From Paenibacillus sp. N3.4 (GTDB taxonomy: Bacteria > Bacillota > Bacilli > Paenibacillales > NBRC-103111): 44,903 nucleotides of DNA. Positions 36,541-44,801 of the stretch are shown here, one piece after another. A program made the position numbers and the translations under genes. Below the pieces are notes generated by a model. The model worked only from the letters and a program-made list of their open reading frames with translations, was not told the origin of the DNA and made no database searches. The stretch lies in NCBI RefSeq assembly GCF_008017805.1, contig NZ_VRTT01000059.1, positions 1 through 44,903 on the forward strand, written 5' to 3'. Numbering within the stretch: position 1 is the stretch's first letter; every line of letters begins with the position of its first letter.

Positions 36541-36611
36541 GAAGCTTAAAGCGAGAAAATAGAGCAAAGATAATGCATACAAATGTGCGTTAGAAAGAGG
36601 AGGGTTTCTAC

Positions 36612-38348
36612 GTGGGTGCAGCCAAAAAGCTACTTCTACTGTTTTTTGCGTGTATTTTGTTTTTGAGCGTCCTTTTGCCAATGCCGATTACTTATGCGGA
36701 AGCACATGTTACTAAGTTCGCCATTCAAGATGCAAGCTCAGATTTAATCGCTGGAAAAGAGTATTTAGCGATGTTAGAGACCGACAGGGCAAATGGCACT
36801 TTTATTGGTGTAGAATATAACTATTCTACCGATGGTGGAGCAACGTGGATCGGTTCGTCCATATTTCTTAACCAACAGGATTCTATAAATTCATCTTTTG
36901 TATTGCCCATTGACCGGCAGTTGACATCAGCAATGTTCCGCGTCCGTGTCGATTTCACACCTACCTTTGGAAAAGATAGCCACTCCGAGAAAACGATCGG
37001 CCCTTATAAAATCCTGCAGCCGGGCTCGCCATCCGATGTAGTTGCGGTGGCGAATAAGGACAATTCCGTAACCCTGACCTGGAATGACAATTCGAACATG
37101 GAGACTTATTATACCATTTTCCGCGATGGACCTGATGGCTCCAAACCCTTTTATGTAACGAATACGAAGGATCACTTGGGCCTGCTCAGCTACGTGGATA
37201 AAACAACAAATCCAACTGAAAGTATAATTTATGCCTATTCGTTGTATACCGTAATTGACCAATACGCCCTGCCGGATAACATCAAGCCGGGGCCGGTGAG
37301 CGTTCTTGTAAAAACGAAGCAGCTGGCACCGAAGATCACGGATCCAATCAAGAACAACACGGATCTTTTCAAGCTTAGCGACCCTCAAAAAACGATAACA
37401 GATTCGCCTAAAGGCTTATTGTCAGATAAATATGCAGCTAAATTAAGCCAGTATATCCTTGACGTCGATAACGTTGCTGTGAAAAGTGTAGAGTTGAATA
37501 AAAAATCATTGGCACTGAATAAGGGTGAAAGTCAAACGCTAAACGCAGCCATTTCTCCTTCCAATGCGGTCAAACAGCAGGTAACGTGGAGCAGCGATAA
37601 TCCAAAGGTTGCTACTGTAGACAGTGCCGGTAAAGTTACGGGCATTTCTGCGGGAACGGCGATTATAAAGGCGATGACAGCAGATGGGCTCACCAGTATA
37701 TGTGTCGTAAGAGTAACCGAAGATCCGCAAGCCAATGAGCCGACTCCAACTCCGGCTACGCCTAAACCTAAGGCCACCAGTGCGCCAACTCCTACTATGC
37801 CCAAGACAGATTTCACGGATATAGCCGGACATTGGGCGTATGAGGATATCACGCAAGCGGTGGAATTAGGCTTCGTCAACGGCTATCCGGATGGCACATT
37901 TCGCCCGGACGGAAGCGTCACCCGCGCCGAATTTGCCAACATGCTCATGAATGGGATAAAGCCGACAACAGAAGGCGCGGAGCTTCTCTTCAAGGATAAA
38001 GACAAAATTGGCGCATGGGCGCTCCAATCGGTTTCAAAGGCATTTAAGTTAGGGATCATCAGCGGGTATTCGGACGGTACGTTCCAACCGAGTGCCAACA
38101 TTACACATGCAGAAATGATTGCAATGATTGTTCGCGCTTCCGGTCTCCCCATGGATAATACGCAGCCGACCGGTTATGCGGATGATGCGGACATTCCCAA
38201 ATGGGCGAAGCCCGCCGCTAAGACGGCTGAATTGAATGGGATCATTATCGTCTCGGGTATTACAGGCAAAGCATTCGCACCACAGACGTTATCTACCCGC
38301 GCTGAAGCTACGTCGGCTATTGTTAAGATGCTGAAGATTGGAAAATAG
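36612..38348 (+). CDS. SLH-domain surface protein with fibronectin-like and Ig-like (BIG2) domains
   Basis: 578 residues; GTG start at 36612 after AGAGGAGGG. Signal peptide (KKLLLLFFACILFLSVLLPM); a beta-sandwich region; a fibronectin-III-like segment (PSDVVAVANKDNSVTLTWND); a BIG2 Ig-like domain (VKSVELNKKSLALNKGESQT; VTWSSDNPKVATVDSAGKVT, about residues 290-375); a Pro/Thr-rich linker; and three SLH repeats (DFTDIAGHWAYEDITQAVEL; GFVNGYPDGTFRPDGSVTRA; AWALQSVSKAFKLGIISGYS) to the end. SLH repeats bind pyruvylated cell-wall polysaccharide. Intact, unlike the giant SLH protein at 21577. Function beyond surface display or binding is not evident. Confidence 0.92.
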   Translation: MGAAKKLLLLFFACILFLSVLLPMPITYAEAHVTKFAIQDASSDLIAGKEYLAMLETDRANGTFIGVEYNYSTDGGATWIGSSIFLNQQDSINSSFVLPIDRQLTSAMFRVRVDFTPTFGKDSHSEKTIGPYKILQPGSPSDVVAVANKDNSVTLTWNDNSNMETYYTIFRDGPDGSKPFYVTNTKDHLGLLSYVDKTTNPTESIIYAYSLYTVIDQYALPDNIKPGPVSVLVKTKQLAPKITDPIKNNTDLFKLSDPQKTITDSPKGLLSDKYAAKLSQYILDVDNVAVKSVELNKKSLALNKGESQTLNAAISPSNAVKQQVTWSSDNPKVATVDSAGKVTGISAGTAIIKAMTADGLTSICVVRVTEDPQANEPTPTPATPKPKATSAPTPTMPKTDFTDIAGHWAYEDITQAVELGFVNGYPDGTFRPDGSVTRAEFANMLMNGIKPTTEGAELLFKDKDKIGAWALQSVSKAFKLGIISGYSDGTFQPSANITHAEMIAMIVRASGLPMDNTQPTGYADDADIPKWAKPAAKTAELNGIIIVSGITGKAFAPQTLSTRAEATSAIVKMLKIGK

Positions 38349-38423
38349 AACAAACATGCAGTTAAGAAAGTGGTGTCAATGCGTTAATAGAAGGTGATTT
38401 GTTCAAGCCATTCAGACTAACTC

Positions 38424-38452
38424 TTGACGATAATCGTTGCAATTGTTATTTT
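38424..38452 (+). promoter_or_regulatory. Promoter candidate for the BTAD regulator
   Basis: TTGACG (38424-38429), 17 bases, TATTTT (38447-38452). Transcription would begin about 12 bases before the ribosome site AAGGTG at 38463. Confidence 0.35.
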
Positions 38453-38470
38453 GGAAACAAGAAGGTGATT

Positions 38471-41400
38471 ATGATGACAGGATATCGCATTCAATTGCTG
38501 GGAACGTTTCAATGCTTTTACAACGACAAGCCGTTTGAACGTATGCTTACAACCCGACAGCAGCTGTTGTTTGCTTATTTTTTGCTGCATCCTGATATCC
38601 CTATAAATCGGAAGCATCTGGCCTTTATGTTTTGGCCAGATACTTCGGAACCGCAAGCACTGACTAATCTGCGAAAGCTTATATATGATTTAAGAAAGTG
38701 TTTGCCTATATCGGACACATTTTTAGAGATGAACGGCAGTCAGATTACATGGCATTCGCTTGAACAATGTAGCGTCGACGCGTTAGATTTCAACCAGATG
38801 GCCGAAAGTGTGGAAATAGCGGATTTAAAACGCGCTATTGCTTCCTATCAAGGGGAACTGCTCCCTGGTCACGACGAAGAATGGGTACTGGAGCTTCGCG
38901 AGAAGCTATCTTTTCAATATGCAGTATTACTGAAACGGATAATAACGATCTGCGAAAATAAAAGAGACTTCCACTCCGCTCTGGACTATTCCATTCGTTA
39001 CCTTCACTTGGACCGTTATTCAGAATCGGCTCATGTACGTGTAGCTAATCTCTATGCATGCAATCATAATTTAAGCGCGGCTTATAGGCAGTTTGAAGAA
39101 ATGAAGACGATGCTTAGCAAGGAATTGGGTGTGCTCCCTTCTGTTGATACTATGGAGAAATTCAATCAGCTTTCCACGATTGCCCGCTCGGCTACTGTGA
39201 GAGAAAATAAAATGCAGGTGCCGTTCGTTGGCCGCGAGCACGAATGGAATCGGCTGCTGGAATGTTGGGATAAAGCTATGCGTGACCGCTCGATGTTAGT
39301 CGTATTGGATGGCGAAGCTGGAATCGGCAAGACACGTCTAGCCGAAGAATTCGGATTTTGGGCGCAAATTCAGGGCATACGGGTTTATACCTCTTTTTGC
39401 TATTCATCAGACAGCATTCCAATCCCTCATGAGCCTCTGGTCTCCTGGCTGGAGCAAGCTGATCTTCAGCATATGGACACAGCAGGTTTGGTGGAGATGT
39501 CCAGAATGCTGCCCAAGCTGAAAGAGCAATATCCTGAGCTGCCTCCTCCCGCACCTCTCAGTGAAAATTGGCAGATCCGTATCTGGCATCAGGCTAACCT
39601 TGACGCACTGTCCGGCGGAAAGTCGACAATTTTAATCCTTAATGACCTGCAATGGGTGGATAAAGAAACGCTGCATTTGCTAAGTTTTTTTCTTCGTCCA
39701 GAGCATTCTTCAGCCTTGATGATGATCTGTACCTTGCGGACGGGAGAAGGCTTTATGCCTGATCATGTTAGAGAGTTTATCGATGCTCATCGTTACCAGA
39801 ACAAGCTTGCGCAAATTGGAATTCCCTTCTTATCGAAGCAAGAAACGAAACTGCTGGCAGCATCATTGCACCAATCGAAATGGATCGCAGCTGAAATTGC
39901 TCAACTGTACGAGGAAACCCAAGGAAATCCACTATATATCGGGGAAGTCGTGCGATCGATTCAATTCAATACCCGCCATGAAAGCTATGGTACTACAATC
40001 CTTTATTTGATGATCCATCGGCTAGCCATGCTGCCTCCTTCCTACCATCCTCATGTTCACCTTTTGACGATTCTCGGCAAACCTGCACCCATCCCTTTTT
40101 TGACCGGAAATGCCGATCTGCCTGACCAAGCTGCCGATCACATTGAGGCACTCATCCAATCACGCATATTGTCCGTGACAGATCATGGGATGGTGGACTT
40201 TTATCACAAAAGAATGAGAGAAGCCTCGATGCTCCGGATGAACCGATCCGTGAGACTCGCTTGGCATCAGGTAGCTGCCAAAGCTATGATGCAGCATGAA
40301 AATGAAAGGTACTTTACTTTCGCAGAGATAGCTTATCAGCTTGAAAATGCCGGACTGCACCTCGAAGCCACAGAATACTATATGAAAGCGATCGAGGAGG
40401 CAAAACGGGTTTGTGCGCATGATACCATTATCGAATATGGAAGCTCAGCGCTTAGAGCGGCAAACCCGGAACAGAAGTTTAAGCTCCTGTCCTCTATGGC
40501 TCATGCGTATCGAATGACCGGTCGATGGTTGGATATGGAGAACACCTACAGGATATTACTGCAGCAATCTGAACATGCTGTTCCATTGGAGTTAAAAACC
40601 ATGTACGAAGTCGGATTGGCGAACTGCTTAAGACTGCAAGGTAAATACTTGGAAGCTTTAGATTATTTGGAAAAATGCCTGCATCGCTTTGAACTGTTAA
40701 ATGACAGCAAGGGGCTTGCTGAAACATGCGGAAATCTGGGCCTTATTCACCAATATTTGGGTAATTTTGAAGTAGCCGCCCGCTTTTTGCAGCAAAATAT
40801 AGAGCTTAACCCGGAAGGCAGCGAAAATGAGCGGTTCATAGTTATTTTGGGCAATCTCCTGTACGATCAAGACCGGTTTGAGGAATCGATACACACCTTC
40901 AAAAGGCAAATTCAACTTGCAAGCGAGCGCCATAACCGAATTGATCTAGCCAAAGCACTTGGAGGCATCGGGCTGAACTTCCTGGAGACGCAACAATTCG
41001 ACCGCGCCTATACGTCGTTTTGCGAAAAATTAGAGGTAAGCCGACTGCTTGGTGACCGGATGGGTATGGCGATTTCCATCGGATTAATTGGAAAGTGGCA
41101 TATGAAAGTGGGCTTTTATCAGGAAGCTCATGACTGTCTTCTCTATTGCTTAGATGAAGCGCTTAGGATTGGCGACATGCGAGTTGTCGGTATTATGCTG
41201 GGTTTGATCGGGCACACCTTTGGAGAGAGGGACAAAGAGAACGAAGCACTGTGGATTTTGCAGCAAGCAGAGCATGTAACGGAATATCTTAATGTCCCTT
41301 TTTTTGTTTGCGATACTTACTATTATCGTGCCTATTTCGAACTCAAGCGCAAAAGGTGGCAAGAAGCAGAAGTGTATATTGATCGAGCGCTTAACCTGTC

Positions 41401-41608
41401 TGCCAAGCTTAATAGAAGCAAATTACACGAAGCATTGTCTAGCTTTCTTATACTTTGTCAGAATAAGACCGAGGATTCTATTGTTCTTCGCACAATAAAG
41501 CATGTAGAAACGGCTCCAGTTATTCCGAACGAAGCCTCTTCCCATTCTCGCACTTTTGCAGAATTACAAGAATCGATTACGGCCCTGCGAGCTCAGAAAC
41601 ACTTTTGA
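38471..41608 (+). CDS. Large BTAD-ATPase-TPR transcriptional activator
   Basis: 1045 residues in SARP/MalT-like order. Residues 1-95: winged-helix-like region (YRIQLLGTFQCFYNDKPFER). About 95-245: BTAD (bacterial transcriptional activator domain; DALDFNQMAESVEIADLKRA, HVRVANLYACNHNLSAAYRQ). About 255-600: AAA ATPase, with PFVGREHEWNRLLECWDKAM, Walker A DGEAGIGKTRLAEE and Walker B ILILNDLQWVDKETLHLL. From about 640: tandem tetratricopeptide repeats (EALDYLEKCLHRFELLNDSK; HNRIDLAKALGGIGLNFLET). The ATG at 38471 follows GAAGGTGATT. Such proteins integrate a signal through the TPR/ATPase part and activate nearby genes; the adjacent SLH or cupin genes are candidate targets, which is inference. Confidence 0.9.
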   Translation: MMTGYRIQLLGTFQCFYNDKPFERMLTTRQQLLFAYFLLHPDIPINRKHLAFMFWPDTSEPQALTNLRKLIYDLRKCLPISDTFLEMNGSQITWHSLEQCSVDALDFNQMAESVEIADLKRAIASYQGELLPGHDEEWVLELREKLSFQYAVLLKRIITICENKRDFHSALDYSIRYLHLDRYSESAHVRVANLYACNHNLSAAYRQFEEMKTMLSKELGVLPSVDTMEKFNQLSTIARSATVRENKMQVPFVGREHEWNRLLECWDKAMRDRSMLVVLDGEAGIGKTRLAEEFGFWAQIQGIRVYTSFCYSSDSIPIPHEPLVSWLEQADLQHMDTAGLVEMSRMLPKLKEQYPELPPPAPLSENWQIRIWHQANLDALSGGKSTILILNDLQWVDKETLHLLSFFLRPEHSSALMMICTLRTGEGFMPDHVREFIDAHRYQNKLAQIGIPFLSKQETKLLAASLHQSKWIAAEIAQLYEETQGNPLYIGEVVRSIQFNTRHESYGTTILYLMIHRLAMLPPSYHPHVHLLTILGKPAPIPFLTGNADLPDQAADHIEALIQSRILSVTDHGMVDFYHKRMREASMLRMNRSVRLAWHQVAAKAMMQHENERYFTFAEIAYQLENAGLHLEATEYYMKAIEEAKRVCAHDTIIEYGSSALRAANPEQKFKLLSSMAHAYRMTGRWLDMENTYRILLQQSEHAVPLELKTMYEVGLANCLRLQGKYLEALDYLEKCLHRFELLNDSKGLAETCGNLGLIHQYLGNFEVAARFLQQNIELNPEGSENERFIVILGNLLYDQDRFEESIHTFKRQIQLASERHNRIDLAKALGGIGLNFLETQQFDRAYTSFCEKLEVSRLLGDRMGMAISIGLIGKWHMKVGFYQEAHDCLLYCLDEALRIGDMRVVGIMLGLIGHTFGERDKENEALWILQQAEHVTEYLNVPFFVCDTYYYRAYFELKRKRWQEAEVYIDRALNLSAKLNRSKLHEALSSFLILCQNKTEDSIVLRTIKHVETAPVIPNEASSHSRTFAELQESITALRAQKHF

Positions 41609-41669
41609 AACGTCGGATGATGCATAATGATTTAGTCAAGACCTATTAAATGATAAAGGAGGGATTTTT

Positions 41670-42173
41670 TTGAGCGCAAGTGCACCAGTAACATTATCAC
41701 GGGAAGAAGGAAGCCATATTTGGTATACCGGAGGTTTGTTAACAATAAAAGCCGGGTCTGAGCACACCGGAGGGCAATATAGCTTGGTTGAAGAGCTTTT
41801 GCCGCCTGGGATGTCGACTCCCTATCACATTCACCGCAACGAAGATGAGACCTTCTATCTCATTGAAGGGGAAGCAGAGTTTATTATAGAAGGAACTGTG
41901 CAATTGGCGAAAGCGGGCGCTTTTTTATTCCTTCCACGCAATATCCCGCACGGATTCCGGGTTACAGGAAAGCACCCCGCGAGAATGCTGAACATGGTCA
42001 ACCCCGCTGGATTAGAGCGATTTTTTATTGAACTTAGCCAGCCGGCTGCAGAGCTTGTCATTCCGCCTTCTGCAATGCCCGACATTCCCAAGATGATCGA
42101 AGTGGCGAAGCGTTATAACATTGAAATACTCGGCCCTCTCGAACATTTCATTAATGGTAGTGAATTGGGGTAG
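41670..42173 (+). CDS. Cupin-domain protein
   Basis: 167 residues. Cupin motif 1 is STPYHIHRNEDETFYLIEGE (metal ligands His, His, Glu) and motif 2 FLFLPRNIPHGFRV (His). The quercetinase-like single-cupin architecture has a helical tail (ELVIPPSAMPDIPKMIEVAK). TTG start at 41670 after AAAGGAGGGATTTTTT. Probably cotranscribed with the BTAD gene 61 bases upstream. It may be an enzyme or a small-molecule binder; no more specific role is visible. A dead partial copy of its start lies at 35.5 kb. Confidence 0.88.
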   Translation: MSASAPVTLSREEGSHIWYTGGLLTIKAGSEHTGGQYSLVEELLPPGMSTPYHIHRNEDETFYLIEGEAEFIIEGTVQLAKAGAFLFLPRNIPHGFRVTGKHPARMLNMVNPAGLERFFIELSQPAAELVIPPSAMPDIPKMIEVAKRYNIEILGPLEHFINGSELG

Positions 42174-42189
42174 TGAAACTAACCATTGC

Positions 42190-42238
42190 GGGAGAGCGCA
42201 TCGCTGGCAGCGAAGAGGTCAGGGGTTCGATCCCCCTA
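42190..42238 (+). pseudogene. tRNA-Ala(GGC) fragment fused to recombinase sequence
   Basis: GGGAGAGCGCATCGCTGGCA through GGTCAGGGGTTCGATCCCCC and TA: tRNA positions about 18-65, lacking the acceptor 5' strand. It carries the same anticodon-stem change (CGAAG) as the split tRNA at 34686, so the two are copies of one lineage. At ATCCCCCTA the sequence leaves the tRNA and becomes the recombinase fragment. Confidence 0.75.
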
Positions 42239-42382
42239 TATCAAGACAAACATGGGAAGCCTTGGGCATCGAACTCGGTAAGTTTTGTTCTTCGTAACCC
42301 TATGTACAAAGGATATATGGTGTATGATATTTCGGAAACGGACAAGGTTTTATCGCATAGCTCACTTGTGGCTAATGCATAA
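42230..42382 (+). pseudogene. Serine-recombinase C-terminal fragment
   Basis: The frame reads IPLYQDKHGKPWASNSVSFV then LRNPMYKGYMVYDISETD and stops at 42380. The W-x-x-x-x-V-x-x-x-L-x-N-P-x-Y-x-G pattern marks the Recombinase domain of large serine recombinases. The catalytic N-terminal resolvase domain and the zinc-ribbon/coiled-coil part are absent. The frame runs back into the tRNA fragment, which explains its apparent start at 42173. Confidence 0.7.
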
Positions 42383-42511
42383 TTCATAAATTGCGTAAAA
42401 TACTCTTGAGTGTCTAATATTGATCGTACTAAGAGAATAAATGAGATATAACAGTTTTAAGTTAAAGAAAGTTAAAGGACAGTTATGCTCAATAAAAAAG
42501 GCATGAGAAAC

Positions 42512-42853
42512 TCAGCTAAAGTTCTGACTCTCGCTTTCAGTAATTAGCTGATCCTTATACATTCCGCCCCACTCAGCAAGTGTCACCAGAATGGGATGAA
42601 GTGAAACTCCTAGTTCGGTTAACGAATACTCTACTTTCGGGGGCACTTGATTGTACATTGTCCTCCTTACGATCCCGTCATTCTCCAATTCTCTTAACGA
42701 TTGTATTAGCATTTTTTGCGTAATATTTATCACGAGTTTTTGTAACTCATTCGTTCGCTTTGGACCAAAATGCAAGTGATACAGAATGAGACTCTTCCAC
42801 TTTCCACCAATTACTTTTAGGCAGATTTCAAGCTCGTTATAACAAAATTTCAT
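42512..42853 (-). CDS. HxlR-family transcriptional regulator
   Basis: 113 residues: MKFCYNELEICLKVIGGKWK opens the domain, with LILYHLHFGPKRTNELQKLV and NITQKMLIQSLRELENDGIV as the helix-turn-helix. Family members usually have a Cys near the N-terminus, here C4 or C11, which can act as a redox or electrophile switch. The start at 42853 follows AAAGGAG (minus strand); a longer in-frame start at 42907 is less likely. It is divergent from the DinB-like gene, which it may control. 42383-42511 shows no gene. Confidence 0.9.
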   Translation of the reverse strand: MKFCYNELEICLKVIGGKWKSLILYHLHFGPKRTNELQKLVINITQKMLIQSLRELENDGIVRRTMYNQVPPKVEYSLTELGVSLHPILVTLAEWGGMYKDQLITESESQNFS

Positions 42854-43061
42854 CGGGATCAACTCCTTTACCTTTGCTATTAATACTTTTTGGTTACTAT
42901 AACACAAATTAGTGTGTACTTCTCAAATCTTCATAATTAATATACCATTGATTTGAAGCCGCTTCCATACAGAGTGAGGGATCGCGAAAAAGCTTTGAAC
43001 GGTGACCATAATAGTCCATTTTTTTTGGCTACTCATACGAATTTTGAAAGGGGAAGAGGGA

Positions 43062-43523
43062 TTGAGCGAGTTAATTTTTAAACAATTTGAGATGACAAGA
43101 GGTTCTTTTATTGAAACTGTAGAATCAATCTCGAAGATAACAGCAGATGTTCAGCCAGAAGGATTTAACAACACGATCCATTGGCATATCGGTCATGTAT
43201 TAACGATTACGGAAGGGGTTATAAGCTATCCCCATCCAATAACGACCCATCTCCCGGCAAACTATATTGAATTATTTGGTACAGGAACAAGACCAAGTGA
43301 ATGGAAAGGAGATGTCCCTTCTGTAGATAAGCTCATCTTAATGCTAAAGGAACAATTGGTTCGTTTACAACGAATTCCATCTGGAAGGCTAAATCAGAGG
43401 CTGGAAGAACCTTTTATGGGACTTGAAACCATTGCAGAATTCGCGAGTATCGTTTTACTGCATGAAGGAATCCATATAGGACTTATTGATGCGATGAAAC
43501 GTGTCATTAAAGCATCAAATTAA
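43062..43523 (+). CDS. DinB-like (DinB_2) metal-binding protein
   Basis: 153 residues; TTG start at 43062 after AAAGGGGAAGAGGGA, preferred over the GTG at 43002, which has no ribosome site. The four-helix DinB fold is suggested by the three His positions in IHWHIGHVLTI and VLLHEGIHIGLIDAMKR. YstF/YfiT-like DinB relatives include thiol-dependent detoxifying transferases. Divergent from HxlR and 41 bases before the esterase, so a small detoxification operon under HxlR control is plausible but inferred. Confidence 0.85.
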   Translation: MSELIFKQFEMTRGSFIETVESISKITADVQPEGFNNTIHWHIGHVLTITEGVISYPHPITTHLPANYIELFGTGTRPSEWKGDVPSVDKLILMLKEQLVRLQRIPSGRLNQRLEEPFMGLETIAEFASIVLLHEGIHIGLIDAMKRVIKASN

Positions 43524-43563
43524 TGAACTAATAAAGGAATATTAGTTATAGGGGGAAATTACA

Positions 43564-44198
43564 ATGACTCAAATAGATGGCAAGTTAGATAAAAAAGGGA
43601 TTAAAGTAAATTACTTGCTCTATTTATCGGATCGCATGAAGACTAATCAAAAGTTTCCACTTTTACTCTTTCTCCATGGTGTGGATCAACGAGGAGATGA
43701 TGTGGAGTTTATTAGACATTTTGCTCTTCCGCAAATCTTGGAAAGCAAAACTGACTTTCCTTTTATCGTCGTTTCTCCACAATGTCCTGGTCATTCATCT
43801 TGGGATAAGGAAACTAATGCAATAATAACTTTACTAGACGAAATTAATTCTATATACCCAGTGGACCCAAAAGGGTGTACCTTACAGGTATAAGTATGGG
43901 AGGCTATGGTGCTTGGGATTTAGCAATTAAATATCCGGAAAGATTTGCGGCACTTGTGCCAATCTGTGGCGGTGGGACACCTGAAAAAGCACAGATCTTG
44001 AAAAATACCCCGGTATGGGCTTTTCATGGTGCTAAAGATGATATCGTACCTTTGCATGAAACGCTTAATATGGTCGAGGCTTTAAAACAATGTGAAGGAA
44101 ATGTAAAGTTATCCATCTACCCAGATGCAGGCCATGACTTGACAGAAACGTATAACAACCCGATGCTCTATGATTGGTTCTTACAACATACAAGGTAA
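43564..44198 (+). pseudogene. Alpha/beta-hydrolase esterase (phospholipase/carboxylesterase type) with a frameshift
   Basis: About 212 residues if repaired. Oxyanion region LLLFLHGVDQRGDD, nucleophile elbow GISMGGYGAWDLAI, acid in FHGAKDDIVPLHE and His in PDAGHDLTETY complete a Ser-Asp-His triad. The frame breaks at the AAAA run 43869-43872: adding one A gives DPKRVYLTGISMGG. The length, 635 bases, is one short of a multiple of three. As written, the first frame stops at 43891 without the catalytic serine. No signal peptide, so cytosolic. Probably cotranscribed with the DinB-like gene. Confidence 0.87.
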
Positions 44199-44412
44199 CC
44201 TCTCACCCCAGATAACTGATATACAATAGAGCGGGATTTCATCTGGAAGTCCAGCTTTGATATATTGATGAGCTTTATTAGCCTCACCCATTATGATTTT
44301 TTGTTACCTGTTACCGCTTTTGCTTGAGAAAAGGCGCTTTCAATCCCAGTACAAAGTGAGGTACTCGATAAGGAATGTCCACCCATTTTTGGGTGTGTAA
44401 TACCCCTATGTG
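44199..44412. other. Gene-free stretch
   Basis: No gene or convincing terminator. The minus strand has a short frame, MGEANKAHQYIKAGLPDEIP, of unknown origin. A weak ACCCATTTTTGGGT inverted repeat lies near 44382-44395. Confidence 0.4.
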
Positions 44413-44600
44413 GAAGAGCGCTTCGCTGGCAGTGATGAGGTCAGGGGTTCAGTCCCGCGAGGACGGAATGTTGAAGTGGCTTCGAAGAAGAGCTTCAAGT
44501 GCAGGAGCACGGCGTTTGAAGCTACCGCTAAAATCTCGATCCGAGTAAGGCTTCGACAACCTTCCAATCAAAGATTCATGCATTCCCCTCTCGACTTCAC
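44413..44600 (+). pseudogene. Degenerate tRNA-Ala fragment followed by the insert-like element
   Basis: 44413-44450 (GAAGAGCGCTTCGCTGGCAG, TGATGAGGTCAGGGGTTC) is a diverged tRNA-Ala(GGC) middle, lacking the acceptor strand. From 44451 it continues with the same element found inside the split tRNA: AGGACGGAA, CTTCAAGTGCAGGAGCACGG, CGTTTGAAGCTACCGCTAA, AAGATTCATGC, then TTCCCCT where the split copy has ATCCCCCTA. A TTCAC-GAA-GTGAA hairpin follows near 44597-44609. Confidence 0.65.
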
Positions 44601-44741
44601 GAAGTGAAATTTGTGCTACCTTGCAGGTTTCTTGGCTACTTCTAGTAACTTTTGGTCTTTCTATCCTCCAAATCGTCCATATAACGCGATTCAATTAACG
44701 TACTTACCAACAAAAGCTATATTAACAACCAAAATAAAACT

Positions 44742-44801
44742 TAACGGACACCAAAGACGTTATTTTAGCAAATTATTCAAGATTAAGCATCTTACGGACA
44801 T
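44742..44801 (+). repeat. Second copy of the GACGTTATTT / TTACGGACAT interspersed repeat
   Basis: TAACGGACACCAAAGACGTT to ATTAAGCATCTTACGGACAT, matching 34976-35030. Both copies lie downstream of a tRNA-derived insert (34743, 44451). The rest of 44610-44903 holds no gene I can support. Confidence 0.6.

Noticed and set aside
44410..44607. 65-residue plus-strand frame through the third tRNA fragment
   Set aside because: The similarity of its translation to the other tRNA regions is due to the shared tRNA and insert DNA, not a protein.
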